A stretch of DNA of 64,000 nucleotides from Phenylobacterium deserti. GTDB lineage: Bacteria > Pseudomonadota > Alphaproteobacteria > Caulobacterales > Caulobacteraceae. Below the pieces are notes generated by a model, which saw nothing but the letters and a program-made list of their open reading frames with translations, had not been told where the DNA came from and made no database searches. The translations under genes and the position numbers were made by a program. This document shows positions 28,810 through 37,622 of this stretch, piece after piece (positions within the stretch are counted from its first letter, which is position 1; each line of letters begins with the position of its first letter). Location: assembly GCA_945874825.1 (NCBI GenBank), contig CAMCIK010000003.1, forward strand, positions 62,001 through 126,000, in the 5' to 3' direction.

Positions 28810-30345
28810 TCAGGGATAGATCTTCAGCATCTGGCCCTCATGGCGGCGCACCGCCTGGCGCATGCTGGTCCACTGGGCCGGGACATTACCCCGGTCCCAT
28901 TCGGTGATCTCGGCCTTCAGGCGGGCGACGACCTCGGGGCGGGTGGCGGCGAGGTTACGGCTCTCGCCGGGGTCCTCGGCCAGGTTGTAGAGCATGTCAT
29001 AGGCACCCTGGGCAGAGACCCTGGCCTGGACGCCATCGGGGGTGATGCCGGCCGAGAGGCTCTCAGTCTCGCCCGGCTCGGCCCGGTTGACGCTCCAAAG
29101 CTTCCAGGCGCCGTCTCGCACGGCATAGTTGGGGCCAGAGCGCCAGAAGAGGCGGCGCGCGAAGCCCTTCGGCTTGGGTCCGGAGAGGTAGGGAACGAGA
29201 TTCTCGCCGTCTGTCCCTTTCGGCAGGGTCGCCCCCGCCAGGGCGGCGGCCGTGGGGAGGATGTCGAGGCTGGAAACCACCTGGTCCTCCACCCCGCCGC
29301 GGCGGAAGCGCCCGGGCGCGGAAATGATGTAGGGCACCCGCACGCCTCCCTCGAGGTGCAGGCCCTTGAAGCCGTTCAGCGGACCGTTGGTGCAGGCCGT
29401 CCCGATGTAGCCGGCGCAGCCGTTGTCTGAGAGAAAGACGATGACTGTGTTCCTCTCCAGGTCCCGCGCCTTGAGCTCCGCACGGATCCGTCCGACCCCG
29501 TCGTCCAGGGCGGTGACCATGGCGGCGTAGACCCTTTGGCCCTTGTCCGGGATGTCGCGGTTGCGTGTGATGTAACGGGCCGGCGCCTGCAGGGGCGTAT
29601 GTGGTGCCGCATGGGCGAGGTAGAGGAAGAAGGGGCGTCCTGCGGCGGCGTCGATGAAGCTGATGGCCTCGCGCGTGAAGGCGTCGGTGAGGTAGGCACC
29701 CTCCTCCACCACCTCGCGGCCCCGATAGACGGGGGCGGCCCTGCGCAGGAGGGCCATCTTTTCCGCCTCGGTTGCGCCGGGGGGAGCCCGGACCCCTTCA
29801 GCGAGGCCGAAGGAGGCTTCGGCACCGGGCGGGGTGATCTCCTCGTCGCCGGCCTGGAAGTCGGTCATGAAGGCCGTGGCACCGGTCATGATGCCGAAGA
29901 AGCTGTCAAAGCCGCGGTCGAGGGGGTGGTAGCCCGAAGGCTGGCCCAGATGCCACTTGCCAACCATGCCGGTCGAGTACCCGGCGCCCTTCAGCACCTG
30001 GGGAAGGAAGACCTCATCCCGGGAAACCCCGCCCGTCCGGTCCCGGCCGACCGGGTTGAACTCATAGCCGAAGCGGGTCTGGTAGCGGCCCGTCAGAAGG
30101 GCGGCGCGAGAGGGCGCGCAGACCGGATGGGCGACATAGCCCTGGGTGAAGCGAACCCCGTCCCGGGCCAGGGCGTCGATGTGGGGGGTCTTCACCTGCG
30201 GCGAGCCGTAGGTGCCCGTGTCACCAAAGCCCAGGTCATCGGCGATGATGACGATGATGTTCGGCCGGGCGGGCGCCGCCAGGGCCGGGGCCTCAGCCAG
30301 GCTTGCGCCCGCCGCCGCTGCAAGGATCAGGCTTCTCGTGAACAT
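28810..30345 (-). CDS. Exported arylsulfatase-type sulfatase
   Basis: A 511-aa sulfatase with signal peptide (SLILAAAAGASLAEAPALA). The formylglycine motif CAPSRAALLTG has Cys76 to be modified. Metal ligands are in IIADDLGFGDTG and VIVFLSDNG. It needs a formylglycine-generating enzyme, and none is encoded in this window. It probably desulfates organic or polysaccharide sulfates in the periplasm. It is divergent from the prolyl oligopeptidase gene across 107 bp. Confidence 0.92.
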   Translation of the reverse strand: MFTRSLILAAAAGASLAEAPALAAPARPNIIVIIADDLGFGDTGTYGSPQVKTPHIDALARDGVRFTQGYVAHPVCAPSRAALLTGRYQTRFGYEFNPVGRDRTGGVSRDEVFLPQVLKGAGYSTGMVGKWHLGQPSGYHPLDRGFDSFFGIMTGATAFMTDFQAGDEEITPPGAEASFGLAEGVRAPPGATEAEKMALLRRAAPVYRGREVVEEGAYLTDAFTREAISFIDAAAGRPFFLYLAHAAPHTPLQAPARYITRNRDIPDKGQRVYAAMVTALDDGVGRIRAELKARDLERNTVIVFLSDNGCAGYIGTACTNGPLNGFKGLHLEGGVRVPYIISAPGRFRRGGVEDQVVSSLDILPTAAALAGATLPKGTDGENLVPYLSGPKPKGFARRLFWRSGPNYAVRDGAWKLWSVNRAEPGETESLSAGITPDGVQARVSAQGAYDMLYNLAEDPGESRNLAATRPEVVARLKAEITEWDRGNVPAQWTSMRQAVRRHEGQMLKIYP

Positions 30346-30452
30346 GTCGGTTTCCTCCCGCCCGGGACTTCCGCCCGGCCCGGGAGAAGGCTAGCACAGA
30401 GGCGGCGGCGCGGCAGGGGCCTCTGTCGAAAACCGCCCCATCCGGAGACGCG

Positions 30453-32564
30453 ATGATACGGAACGTCCTGCGCCCGGCCGCCCTGGCGGCGTCACTCCTC
30501 CTGGGGACCCTTGCGATGACCGAAGCCCGAGCCGGGGATGACCCCTTCACCTGGATGGAGGAGATCGAGGGCGTACGGGCCCTGGACTGGGCGAAGGCCG
30601 AGAATGCCCGGTCCCTGCCCCGGCTGCAGAATGACCCCCGCTATCCTGGCCTCTACGCAGAGGCCCAGGCCATTGCGACGGCCGCCGACCGGATCCCTGG
30701 GGTGGTCTTCGCGGGCGGACACAGGCTTCGGGACTTCTGGCAGGACCGGACCCACGTCCGCGGACTTTGGCGGGAGACCGACCTGGCAGGCTACCGGTCG
30801 GGAAATCCGGCCTGGCGCACCCTCCTGGACGTCGACGCCCTGGCCAAGGCCGAGTCGGCGAACTGGGTCTTCGCCGGCGCCAGCTGCCTGGCCCCCGAAG
30901 ACCGGCTCTGTCTGGTCAGCCTGTCCAACGGTGGCAAGGACGCTGCGACCGTTCGCGAGTTCGACACCCAGGCCGGCCGGTTTGTCGAGGGGGGCTTCCG
31001 CCTGCCCGAGGGCAAGCACCGGTTCGACTGGATCGATCGCGACACCCTGCTGGTCGTGACGGCCCTGTCGCCCGCAGAAAGTACCCTCTCCGGCTATCCT
31101 TATGTGGCGCGCGTCCTGAAGCGCGGTCAGACCCTTGCCCAGGCCCAGGAAGTGTTCCGCGGGGATCGCGGAGACGGCGGCTACGGGGTGAACGGGCAGG
31201 TCTTCCGCGATGCCCGGGGGCGGGTCGAGGCGGTGATCCTGGCCCGGCCCCTCGACACCTTCAGCGCCGAGCATCACCTGCTGGTGGGAGACCGGGCCGT
31301 GAAACTGGCCCTGCCGCTCCGCTCGACTGTGCAGGCCCTCGTCGCGGGCCGGCTTGTGGTCACCCTCGAGGCCGACTGGCGGGAGGCCGGCATGAAGACC
31401 GGAGACCTAGTGGACTTCGACCTTGGCGCGGTCCGCGCGGCGCCCGGGGCCCTGAAGCCGGACCTCGTCCTGCGCCCGACGGAGAGCCAGAGCGTGGAGC
31501 AGGTCGCCTCGACCCGCGACCGGCTGGTCATCGGCCTATTGGACACTGTCCGCGGCCAGGTCCGTAGCCTGAAGCGGACGGGCGGGGCCTGGACCTCCGA
31601 GACCCTGTCCCTGCCGGCGGACTCGACCCTGACCCTGACCTCGGCGTCGGAGGACAGCGACCGGATCCTGGTGAGCGCGTCGAGCTACCTGTCCCCCACC
31701 AGCCAGTGGCTGGCGGACGCCGGGACGGGGGCGACCTCACGCCTGCGCAGCCTGCCGCCCCGGTTCGACGCCTCGAACCTCGTCGCCGAGCAGAACTGGG
31801 CGGTGTCGAAGGACGGCACGCGGATTCCCTATTCCGTGGTGCGCCGCAAGGACGCGCCGATGGACGGCTCCAACCCGACCCTGCTCTACGCCTACGGCGG
31901 CTTCCTCGTTAGCCAGACCCCGGCCTATGCCGCCACCTCCGGAAAGCTCTGGCTCGAGAAGGGCGGGGTCTATGTGGTCGCCAACATCCGGGGCGGGGGA
32001 GAGTTCGGACCGCGATGGCACAATGCCGGTCTGAAGCTCGACCGGATGCGGGTCTACGAGGACTTCTTCGCGGTCTCCGAAGACCTGATCCGTCGGGGCT
32101 ATACCTCACCCCGACGCCTGGGGATCATGGGCGGCTCGAACGGCGGCCTCCTGATGGGCGTGGCCCTGACCAAGCGCCCGGAACTGTACAACGCCGTGGT
32201 CATCCAGGTGCCCCTGTTCGACATGATCCGCTACACGCAGATCGGGGCCGGCGCCTCCTGGGTGGGCGAGTACGGCGACCCGGCCATTCCGGCGGAGCGG
32301 GACATGCTGCTCTCCTACTCGCCGTACCAGAACCTCAAGGCAGGGCAGCCCTATCCGCAGGTGTTCATCGAGACTTCGACCAAGGACGACCGCGTCCACC
32401 CGGCCCATGCGCGCAAGGCGGCGGCCCGGCTGAAGGAACTGGGGTACGACTACATCTACTACGAGAATATCGACGGCGGTCATGCCGCCGCCGCCAACCT
32501 CAACGAGAGAGCCCTGCGCCAGGCCCTGGAATACACCTACCTCATGCAGAGGCTGATGGACTGA
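30453..32564 (+). CDS. Prolyl oligopeptidase family serine peptidase (S9A)
   Basis: A 703-aa peptidase with a Sec signal (MIRNVLRPAALAASLLLGTLAM...ARA). An N-terminal beta-propeller region is followed by a C-terminal alpha/beta hydrolase domain. The triad is Ser in GGSNGGLLMG (about 560), Asp in STKDDRVHPAHA (about 645) and His in DGGHAAAANLNE (about 676). It cleaves short peptides after proline or related bonds, probably in the periplasm. It is followed tail to tail by nrtR. Confidence 0.93.
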   Translation: MIRNVLRPAALAASLLLGTLAMTEARAGDDPFTWMEEIEGVRALDWAKAENARSLPRLQNDPRYPGLYAEAQAIATAADRIPGVVFAGGHRLRDFWQDRTHVRGLWRETDLAGYRSGNPAWRTLLDVDALAKAESANWVFAGASCLAPEDRLCLVSLSNGGKDAATVREFDTQAGRFVEGGFRLPEGKHRFDWIDRDTLLVVTALSPAESTLSGYPYVARVLKRGQTLAQAQEVFRGDRGDGGYGVNGQVFRDARGRVEAVILARPLDTFSAEHHLLVGDRAVKLALPLRSTVQALVAGRLVVTLEADWREAGMKTGDLVDFDLGAVRAAPGALKPDLVLRPTESQSVEQVASTRDRLVIGLLDTVRGQVRSLKRTGGAWTSETLSLPADSTLTLTSASEDSDRILVSASSYLSPTSQWLADAGTGATSRLRSLPPRFDASNLVAEQNWAVSKDGTRIPYSVVRRKDAPMDGSNPTLLYAYGGFLVSQTPAYAATSGKLWLEKGGVYVVANIRGGGEFGPRWHNAGLKLDRMRVYEDFFAVSEDLIRRGYTSPRRLGIMGGSNGGLLMGVALTKRPELYNAVVIQVPLFDMIRYTQIGAGASWVGEYGDPAIPAERDMLLSYSPYQNLKAGQPYPQVFIETSTKDDRVHPAHARKAAARLKELGYDYIYYENIDGGHAAAANLNERALRQALEYTYLMQRLMD

Positions 32565-32593
32565 CCGCTCCCTTCAGTCTTGATCCTGCCGAA

Positions 32594-33238
32594 TCAGCGC
32601 GGTGCATAGAGCCGCGCCGGGCGGTGCGGGCCCCGCTCGAAATCGTCTAGGGCGCGCAGGCTCCCGGATTCCTCGACGAGCTTGCGGAAGTTGCGCTTGT
32701 CGACAGGCCTGCCGATGGTGGCCTCGTAGGCGGCCTGGAGCCGGGCCAGGGTAAAGGCCGGCGGCAGCAGGGGCAGGAGGAAGCCGGGATCTGCCCGGAC
32801 TTCAGTTGCGAGACGGGAAAGGGCGGCGGCCAGAATGTCGCCATGATCGAAGGCCAGGGTCCCGACCTCGGAAAAGGTCCGCCAGTCGGCCTCGGCGGCG
32901 TCCGTCCCCGCCTGCAGCCGGACCTCCCCTGCGCGAACCAGGGCGAGGTAGGCGACGGAGATCACACGGCCGCGGGGGTCGCGGTCAGGATGGCTGAAGT
33001 TGGCGAACTGCAGGATCCGGCCCGGGCGGACCCCGGTCTCCTCCTCCGTCTCCCGGCGGGCGCAGGCGTCGAGGTCCTCGGTCTCCTGCAGGAAGCCCCC
33101 GGGCAGGGCCCACCAGTCGCCAAAGGGGTCGGCCCCCCGTCGGACCAGAAGCAGCCGAAGGGCTCCGTCGTCCAGGGACAGGATGACGATATCGGTGGCG
33201 ACGGCGGGCCGGGGATACGCGTAACAGAAGGTGGTCAT
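32594..33238 (-). CDS. nrtR: NrtR-like Nudix transcriptional regulator
   Basis: A 214-aa protein from the ATG at 33238. An N-terminal Nudix domain (VAIDVILSL-type start, here VATDIVILSLDDGALRLLLV) is followed by a winged-helix C-terminus (AYEATIGRPVDKRNFRKLVEESGSL, quoted in part: RPVDKRNFRKLVEESG), the NrtR layout. The Nudix box G-x5-E-x7-RE-U-x-EE-x-G-U is complete, so hydrolysis cannot be excluded. NrtR proteins repress NAD-metabolism genes and are released by ADP-ribose. There is no ribosome site before this ATG. An upstream GTG at 33280 would run the gene through the operators, so leaderless translation is possible. Confidence 0.85.
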   Translation of the reverse strand: MTTFCYAYPRPAVATDIVILSLDDGALRLLLVRRGADPFGDWWALPGGFLQETEDLDACARRETEEETGVRPGRILQFANFSHPDRDPRGRVISVAYLALVRAGEVRLQAGTDAAEADWRTFSEVGTLAFDHGDILAAALSRLATEVRADPGFLLPLLPPAFTLARLQAAYEATIGRPVDKRNFRKLVEESGSLRALDDFERGPHRPARLYAPR

Positions 33239-33239
33239 G

Positions 33240-33260
33240 TTAGTGTGTTGACAACACGAA
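33240..33260. promoter_or_regulatory. NrtR operator, site 1
   Basis: TTAGTGT-N7-ACACGAA: a 21-bp palindrome with six of seven arm positions paired and a GTGT-N7-ACAC core. It covers the -35 box of the divergent ADP-ribosylglycohydrolase promoter and abuts the nrtR ATG. It fits the GT-N7-AC core I recall for NrtR sites. Confidence 0.7.
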
Positions 33261-33276
33261 GTAGAATGTGTAGTTT
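33248..33276 (+). promoter_or_regulatory. Promoter of the phosphatase-ADP-ribosylglycohydrolase gene
   Basis: A perfect -35 box TTGACA (33248-33253), a 17-nt spacer, and a -10-like TAGTTT (33271-33276). Transcription would start near 33283, about 39 nt before the TTG start codon at 33322. Both boxes lie inside the two operators. Confidence 0.6.
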
Positions 33277-33285
33277 TCACACTAA
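33265..33285. promoter_or_regulatory. NrtR operator, site 2
   Basis: AATGTGT-N7-ACACTAA: the same GTGT-N7-ACAC core as site 1, with centres 25 bp apart. It covers the -10 element. In addition, TGTTAGTGTG (33238-33247) and CACACTAACA (33278-33287) form a perfect 10-bp inverted repeat framing both sites. Confidence 0.65.
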
Positions 33286-33321
33286 CAGTTCAGCCCGTTC
33301 CGTCAACCACAGGAGCCGCCC

Positions 33322-34848
33322 TTGGTCCGAACCAGCCTGTCCCATCCTCTGCGAATTGACTCGGTCAGCGCTGGCACCGGCTGCGTCGGCATGACGTTCT
33401 CGCCGGGCAAGAAGGGGCCGAGTCCCCTCGGCGACCCCTGGGACCGGGACCTGGAGGCGGACCTGGCCGTGATCACCGCCTGGCGTCCGACCGTGGTCGT
33501 CACCCTGATTGAGGCCGAGGAGTTCACGATCCTACAGACGCCCCGGCTGGGCGAGCAGTTCCGGGCCGCCGGCCTGGAATGGCGACACCTTCCGATCCGC
33601 GACCTGCACGCTCCCGACCCGAGGTTCGAAAGAGCCTGGACCTTCGCGGGCGCGGAGATGCGCGACCTCTTGTCCCGGGGAGGCCGGGTCCTGGTTCACT
33701 GCCGCGGTGGGCGGGGGCGGACGGGGCTGGTGGCCTGCCGGCTCCTGACAGAGCTCGGTGAGCCGGCGGAGGCGGCCCTGCGCCGGGTCCGGGCAGCCCG
33801 GGAGGGCGCGGTGGAGACGACGCCCCAGCTCGAGCATGTCCTGGCCCTCCGGCAGGTGCCGGAGGACCCGGACCGCACCTCCCGTCGCCTCGCCTGCCTG
33901 GCCGCCGGCGCGGTAGGCGACGCCCTGGGTTATGCGGTGGAATTCCTGCGGATGCCGGACATCACCCGCCGGTACGGCGACGCAGGGATCCTGGAGCCGC
34001 AGACCGATACATCGGGTCGCCTTGTGGTCAGCGACGACACCCAGATGACGCTGTTCGCGGCCCAGGGCCTGATCGAGGCCGCGGATTCCACCCTCGAGGA
34101 GAGGACAGCCGCCCAGCGGAAGGCATTCCTGGACTGGCTAGAGACCCAGGAGGGCGACTTCCGGCCCGGCCGCCAGGGCCTCCTTGCCCATCCCTCCCTC
34201 TGGGTGCGCCGCGCGCCGGGCAACACCTGCCTGTCCGCCTTGAGGTCCGGAGGCCGGGGGGACCTGGTCCGCCCGATCAACGACTCGAAGGGCTGCGGCG
34301 GGGTGATGCGGGCGGCACCTGCGGGCCTTCTCCCCGCCATCACGCCCGAGGCCGCCTTCGGCCTGGGCGTCCGGGGGGCCGCCCTGACCCACGGCCATCC
34401 CTCCGGACACCTTCCCGCCGGCGTGCTTTCGGCTTTGGTGGCGCACCTGATGGCGGGGGACGGCCTGGACGCGTCGTGGGGGGAAGTTCGCCGCCTCCTG
34501 GCCCTCCGGGAGGGGGCGGAGGAGACCCTGGAGGTCCTGGACCGGGCCGTCGACCTGTCTGGGCGAGAGCGCATTTCCGACGCCGAAGCCATCCGCCGCC
34601 TCGGCGAGGGCTGGACCGGCCATGAAGCCCTGGCCATCGCCCTGTTCGCAGCCCTGCGGGGCGAGGACCTCATCGACACCCTGAGGATCGCCGCCAACCA
34701 TGACGGCGACTCCGACTCCACAGCCGCCATCGCGGGCAACCTCCGGGGGGCGGAGGAGGGCCTCTATGGCCTGCCACTGGAGTGGATCCTGGCCCTCGAC
34801 GTGATCGAGCCGCTGATCGAGATCAACCGCCGCTGGCCGACGGCCTGA
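33322..34848 (+). CDS. Fused dual-specificity phosphatase and ADP-ribosylglycohydrolase
   Basis: A 508-aa two-domain protein. Residues about 10-175 are a cysteine phosphatase: HCRGGRGRTG (126-135; Cys127, Arg133, CX5R) with the general-acid Asp94 in PIRDLHAPD. Residues about 188-505 are an ADP-ribosylglycohydrolase (DraG/ARH family) with AGAVGDALGY, VSDDTQM and NHDGDSDSTAAIAGN, the two acidic clusters that bind metal ions. It should remove ADP-ribose from a modified target. What the phosphatase acts on is unknown. The start is a TTG with AGGAG six bases upstream. It is divergent from nrtR and apparently controlled by the two operators. Confidence 0.88.
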   Translation: MVRTSLSHPLRIDSVSAGTGCVGMTFSPGKKGPSPLGDPWDRDLEADLAVITAWRPTVVVTLIEAEEFTILQTPRLGEQFRAAGLEWRHLPIRDLHAPDPRFERAWTFAGAEMRDLLSRGGRVLVHCRGGRGRTGLVACRLLTELGEPAEAALRRVRAAREGAVETTPQLEHVLALRQVPEDPDRTSRRLACLAAGAVGDALGYAVEFLRMPDITRRYGDAGILEPQTDTSGRLVVSDDTQMTLFAAQGLIEAADSTLEERTAAQRKAFLDWLETQEGDFRPGRQGLLAHPSLWVRRAPGNTCLSALRSGGRGDLVRPINDSKGCGGVMRAAPAGLLPAITPEAAFGLGVRGAALTHGHPSGHLPAGVLSALVAHLMAGDGLDASWGEVRRLLALREGAEETLEVLDRAVDLSGRERISDAEAIRRLGEGWTGHEALAIALFAALRGEDLIDTLRIAANHDGDSDSTAAIAGNLRGAEEGLYGLPLEWILALDVIEPLIEINRRWPTA

Positions 34849-34932
34849 CCCGCTCCTGAATTCCGGTTTCCCCTTCGGCGGAAAGCCGATCTAGGATGGG
34901 CGGGAACCCGCTGGAGCGAGGGAGGAGACAAG

Positions 34933-35730
34933 ATGACGGACATTCTGGACCTTGGGGGCCGCGTGGCCCTGGTGACGGGCGCTGGCCAGGGCGTGGGGCG
35001 GCAGATCGCCCTGCACCTGGGCGGTGCAGCGAATAGTGGCGGCGTGGTGGTGAACGACTTCGTGCTCGAGCGCGCCGAGGCCGTGGCCGAGGAGATCCGC
35101 GCCGCCGGGGGCAAGGCCCTGGCCCTTCAGTGCGACGTCTCCAACCAGGCGGCCGTGAAGGACATGGTGGCCAAGGCCGCCTCGGACCTCGGCGCCATCG
35201 GGGTGCTGGTCAACAACGCAGGCAACGCCGGGGCGACGCCCTCGGCGGACGCCCGCCTTCCCTTCTGGGAGACCGGGCCCGAGGCCTGGCAGACCTTCCT
35301 GGGGGTCAACCTCTACGGCGTCATCAACTGCACCGGGGCGGTCATCCCGGGCATGATCGAGCGCCAGGCGCCCGGGCGGATCGTGACCATCATTTCCGAC
35401 GCTGGACGCTGGGGCGACGCCAACATGGAGATCTACGCCGCCGGCAAGGCCGGTGCGGCCGGTTTCATGCGCTCGGTGGCCCGGACCCTGGGCCGCTACG
35501 GCGTCACCGCCAACTCGGTGGCCATCGCCCTGACCGCCACCCCAGCGGTGGAGCGGACCCTGAACGGCGACCCCGAGCGCCTGAAGCGGCAGATGGAGAA
35601 GTACATCATCCGCCGGCCCGGACGCCCGGATGACGTGGCCAACATGGTGCTCTTTCTGTCGTCGGACGCCTCCAGCTGGATCACCGGCCAGGTCTATCCG
35701 GTGAACGGCGGCTTCACCTTCGCCCTCTGA
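34933..35730 (+). CDS. SDR family oxidoreductase
   Basis: A 265-aa short-chain dehydrogenase with the cofactor loop VTGAGQGVGRQIA (16-28), NNAGNAG, and the Y-x3-K pair in EIYAAGKAGAAGF. The C-terminus SSWITGQVYPVNGGFTFAL is typical of FabG-like enzymes. Substrate unknown. A good ribosome site (GGGAGGAG) precedes the ATG. It follows the ADP-ribosylglycohydrolase gene after 84 bp and converges with the broken DUF4345-like gene. Confidence 0.9.
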   Translation: MTDILDLGGRVALVTGAGQGVGRQIALHLGGAANSGGVVVNDFVLERAEAVAEEIRAAGGKALALQCDVSNQAAVKDMVAKAASDLGAIGVLVNNAGNAGATPSADARLPFWETGPEAWQTFLGVNLYGVINCTGAVIPGMIERQAPGRIVTIISDAGRWGDANMEIYAAGKAGAAGFMRSVARTLGRYGVTANSVAIALTATPAVERTLNGDPERLKRQMEKYIIRRPGRPDDVANMVLFLSSDASSWITGQVYPVNGGFTFAL

Positions 35731-35756
35731 GGACCGACCGCGGACCCGTCCCGGCG

Positions 35757-36134
35757 TCAGCCAGGCAACGCCAGGACGGCCCGCCAGGGGTCGCCGACGA
35801 GGATCAGGGCCGCGAAGACCAGCTCGAACCCCACCGCCTTCAGGTTCTGCGCGTCCAGGGCGTCATCCAGGAGGATGGAGACGATCCGGCCGACGGCGGC
35901 TCCAGCCCAGCACAGACCGCTGACAGCGAAGACGATAGGGTCTTAGGTGAGCAGTGGCATCAGCGCCAGGGGCGCCCAGAGCCCGCCATAGGTCGCCCGG
36001 AACTCCGACCGGCCCGCCGGGGTGAGCGGTTGCAAGCCGACGAACCGCGCCGCGCTCTTCGGTAGCAACAGCCCCAGGAGGCCCATCAGGAGGGTCCCGA
36101 CGGCGCCTCCAAGATTGAGGAGGTCCGTCGTCAT
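35757..36134 (-). pseudogene. DUF4345-like membrane protein interrupted by an in-frame TAA
   Basis: The frame from the ATG at 36134 gives 63 residues (MTTDLLNLGGAVGTLLMGLLG...ALMPLLT), then TAA at 35945-35943. It continues in the same frame for 61 residues (DPIVFAVSGLCWAGAAVGRI...VLALPG) to a TGA at 35757. Together this makes 125 positions with four hydrophobic segments, the size and pattern of DUF4345 proteins. The stop could derive from CAA, GAA or AAA by one base change. The ATG overlaps the glycosyltransferase stop by 4 bp. A sequencing error would look the same. Confidence 0.75.
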
Positions 36135-37603
36135 ATGGCGGCGGCCAGGACGCCCCGCGGCGCGAAGACCGTGTCCGAGAGGCGCGCGCCGCCCTGCCGC
36201 GCCGCATAGCGCTCCCCCGCCAGCCGCACCATCTTCTGGAGGTTGGCAAGGAAAGCCTTCTGGTCGCGCATGCGAGCGTTATGCTGGAACTGCTCGGCCT
36301 TGACGGCGCAGAGGAGTTCGGGGGAGTCGATCAGGAAGCTAAGGTAGCGGAAATACTCCTCTGGTGTTTCCGCGATGAAGCTCTCAGGGATGAGGGCAGA
36401 GACATCCCCGAACTTCAGGGAGAGGACGGCCGCCCCCGCCCCAAGGGCCAGATTGGCGCTGTTCCCACCACCACGCCGGAAGGGGTTGGCGAAGACATCG
36501 ACGGTCGTCATCAGGCGATCGAGGGGGCTTGCATAGGGAATGTGCAGGAAGCGGCGCCCCAGGACCTGGCGGCAGGCTTCGGACAGGTAGTCGGGGAGGC
36601 CGCCGACCACCATCCAGACGCAGTTCGGTTGATCCCTGACCGCGAGCTCCATGCCCGTGATGAAGGCCTCGTCCATCTCTACGCCGAGACGGTTGCCGAC
36701 CGTGGCGATGACGAAGGCGTCCGGGTCGAGGCCCACTTCGGATCTTGGAACCGGTTCCGGGGGCGGCGAATCCAGGCAGGGGCCGGAGAGGCTCTGCACA
36801 TAGTTGCCAGCAAACGCTGGCGGAGCACCCTGGACTTCCCAAAGCCCTCGGATCGTCTCGGGAGTCTGATAGTACCAGTAAACGTCTGCGTACTGGACCG
36901 GCGCCTCGTCCGCACAGGTGAACATCAGTGTCGGGCCTAGCCGGTTGGCCACGCTGATCACCGGCGAAAGGGCGGGCTCGCACCAGACGTGAAAGGTGCA
37001 GGGACCGCGGCTGAGGATGCCGGCCAGGAAGTCCGGATTGTCGACGGTGGAGATTAGGGCGAGACCCCGGCTGGCGGGGAAGCCCCCTAGCCTCTCCCGG
37101 ATGTATGCGCGCATGGGGTCCGTGAGGTCGCCAGAATGCACGATCTCAAGACGATCGACCTTGGGGTCCATAGCGAGGGCCGCCGCATAGTCGATGGCGC
37201 CGCCGGATGGCGAATGCGCCGGGTCCAGCAGGGTCCCGACGAACAGCACATGGGCCCGGCGGAGGCGGGAGGCCGGGAGCTGGCGGGGTGCCAGGTCCAG
37301 GCCATCAGAAATCCGGGTGAGGACCGACCGGGTGAGGCGGCTGAGCCGCGTCCTGACCTCTGGCGGGACGTCGGGTCCCCGCCACCAGGCGAGGGAATTC
37401 AGGTCCGACGCCACCAGAAGCCGCACCGCGTCGTCGATGCCGTCGCCCTCAATCCCGGTCGTCAGGGTGTCGTAGAGGTTCTCATCATTGAGTCTGGCGA
37501 GGTCCTGCGGCGCGAACAGGGCGTTCCAGCGGTCTGCGATCGTCCGAATGGCGTCTGCATACTGGGGCTGGGCGCCCTCCAGCAGGAAGTCCTCGAGGGT
37601 CAC
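36131..37603 (-). CDS. Glycosyltransferase-like protein, GT-B type
   Basis: A 490-aa protein started at the GTG at 37603 (VTLEDFLLEG), since the longer frame to 37795 would overlap the aminotransferase gene. The first 130 residues form a helical region. After that LRRAHVLFVGTLLDPAHSPSGG and a C-terminal half with VIATVGNRLGVEMDEAF, WMVVGGLPDYL, and DVFANPFRRGGGNSANLALG resemble the donor-binding domain of GT4/GT41-like enzymes. Donor and acceptor are unknown. It follows the aminotransferase gene by 19 bp, and the broken DUF4345-like gene overlaps its stop. Confidence 0.75.
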   Translation of the reverse strand: MTLEDFLLEGAQPQYADAIRTIADRWNALFAPQDLARLNDENLYDTLTTGIEGDGIDDAVRLLVASDLNSLAWWRGPDVPPEVRTRLSRLTRSVLTRISDGLDLAPRQLPASRLRRAHVLFVGTLLDPAHSPSGGAIDYAAALAMDPKVDRLEIVHSGDLTDPMRAYIRERLGGFPASRGLALISTVDNPDFLAGILSRGPCTFHVWCEPALSPVISVANRLGPTLMFTCADEAPVQYADVYWYYQTPETIRGLWEVQGAPPAFAGNYVQSLSGPCLDSPPPEPVPRSEVGLDPDAFVIATVGNRLGVEMDEAFITGMELAVRDQPNCVWMVVGGLPDYLSEACRQVLGRRFLHIPYASPLDRLMTTVDVFANPFRRGGGNSANLALGAGAAVLSLKFGDVSALIPESFIAETPEEYFRYLSFLIDSPELLCAVKAEQFQHNARMRDQKAFLANLQKMVRLAGERYAARQGGARLSDTVFAPRGVLAAAI

Positions 37604-37622
37604 GACGGAAAGTCTCCGGGTT

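Noticed and set aside
35943-35945. Programmed readthrough or selenocysteine at the DUF4345 stop
   Set aside because: The codon is TAA, not TGA, and no structure suggesting recoding was seen; a nonsense mutation is simpler.
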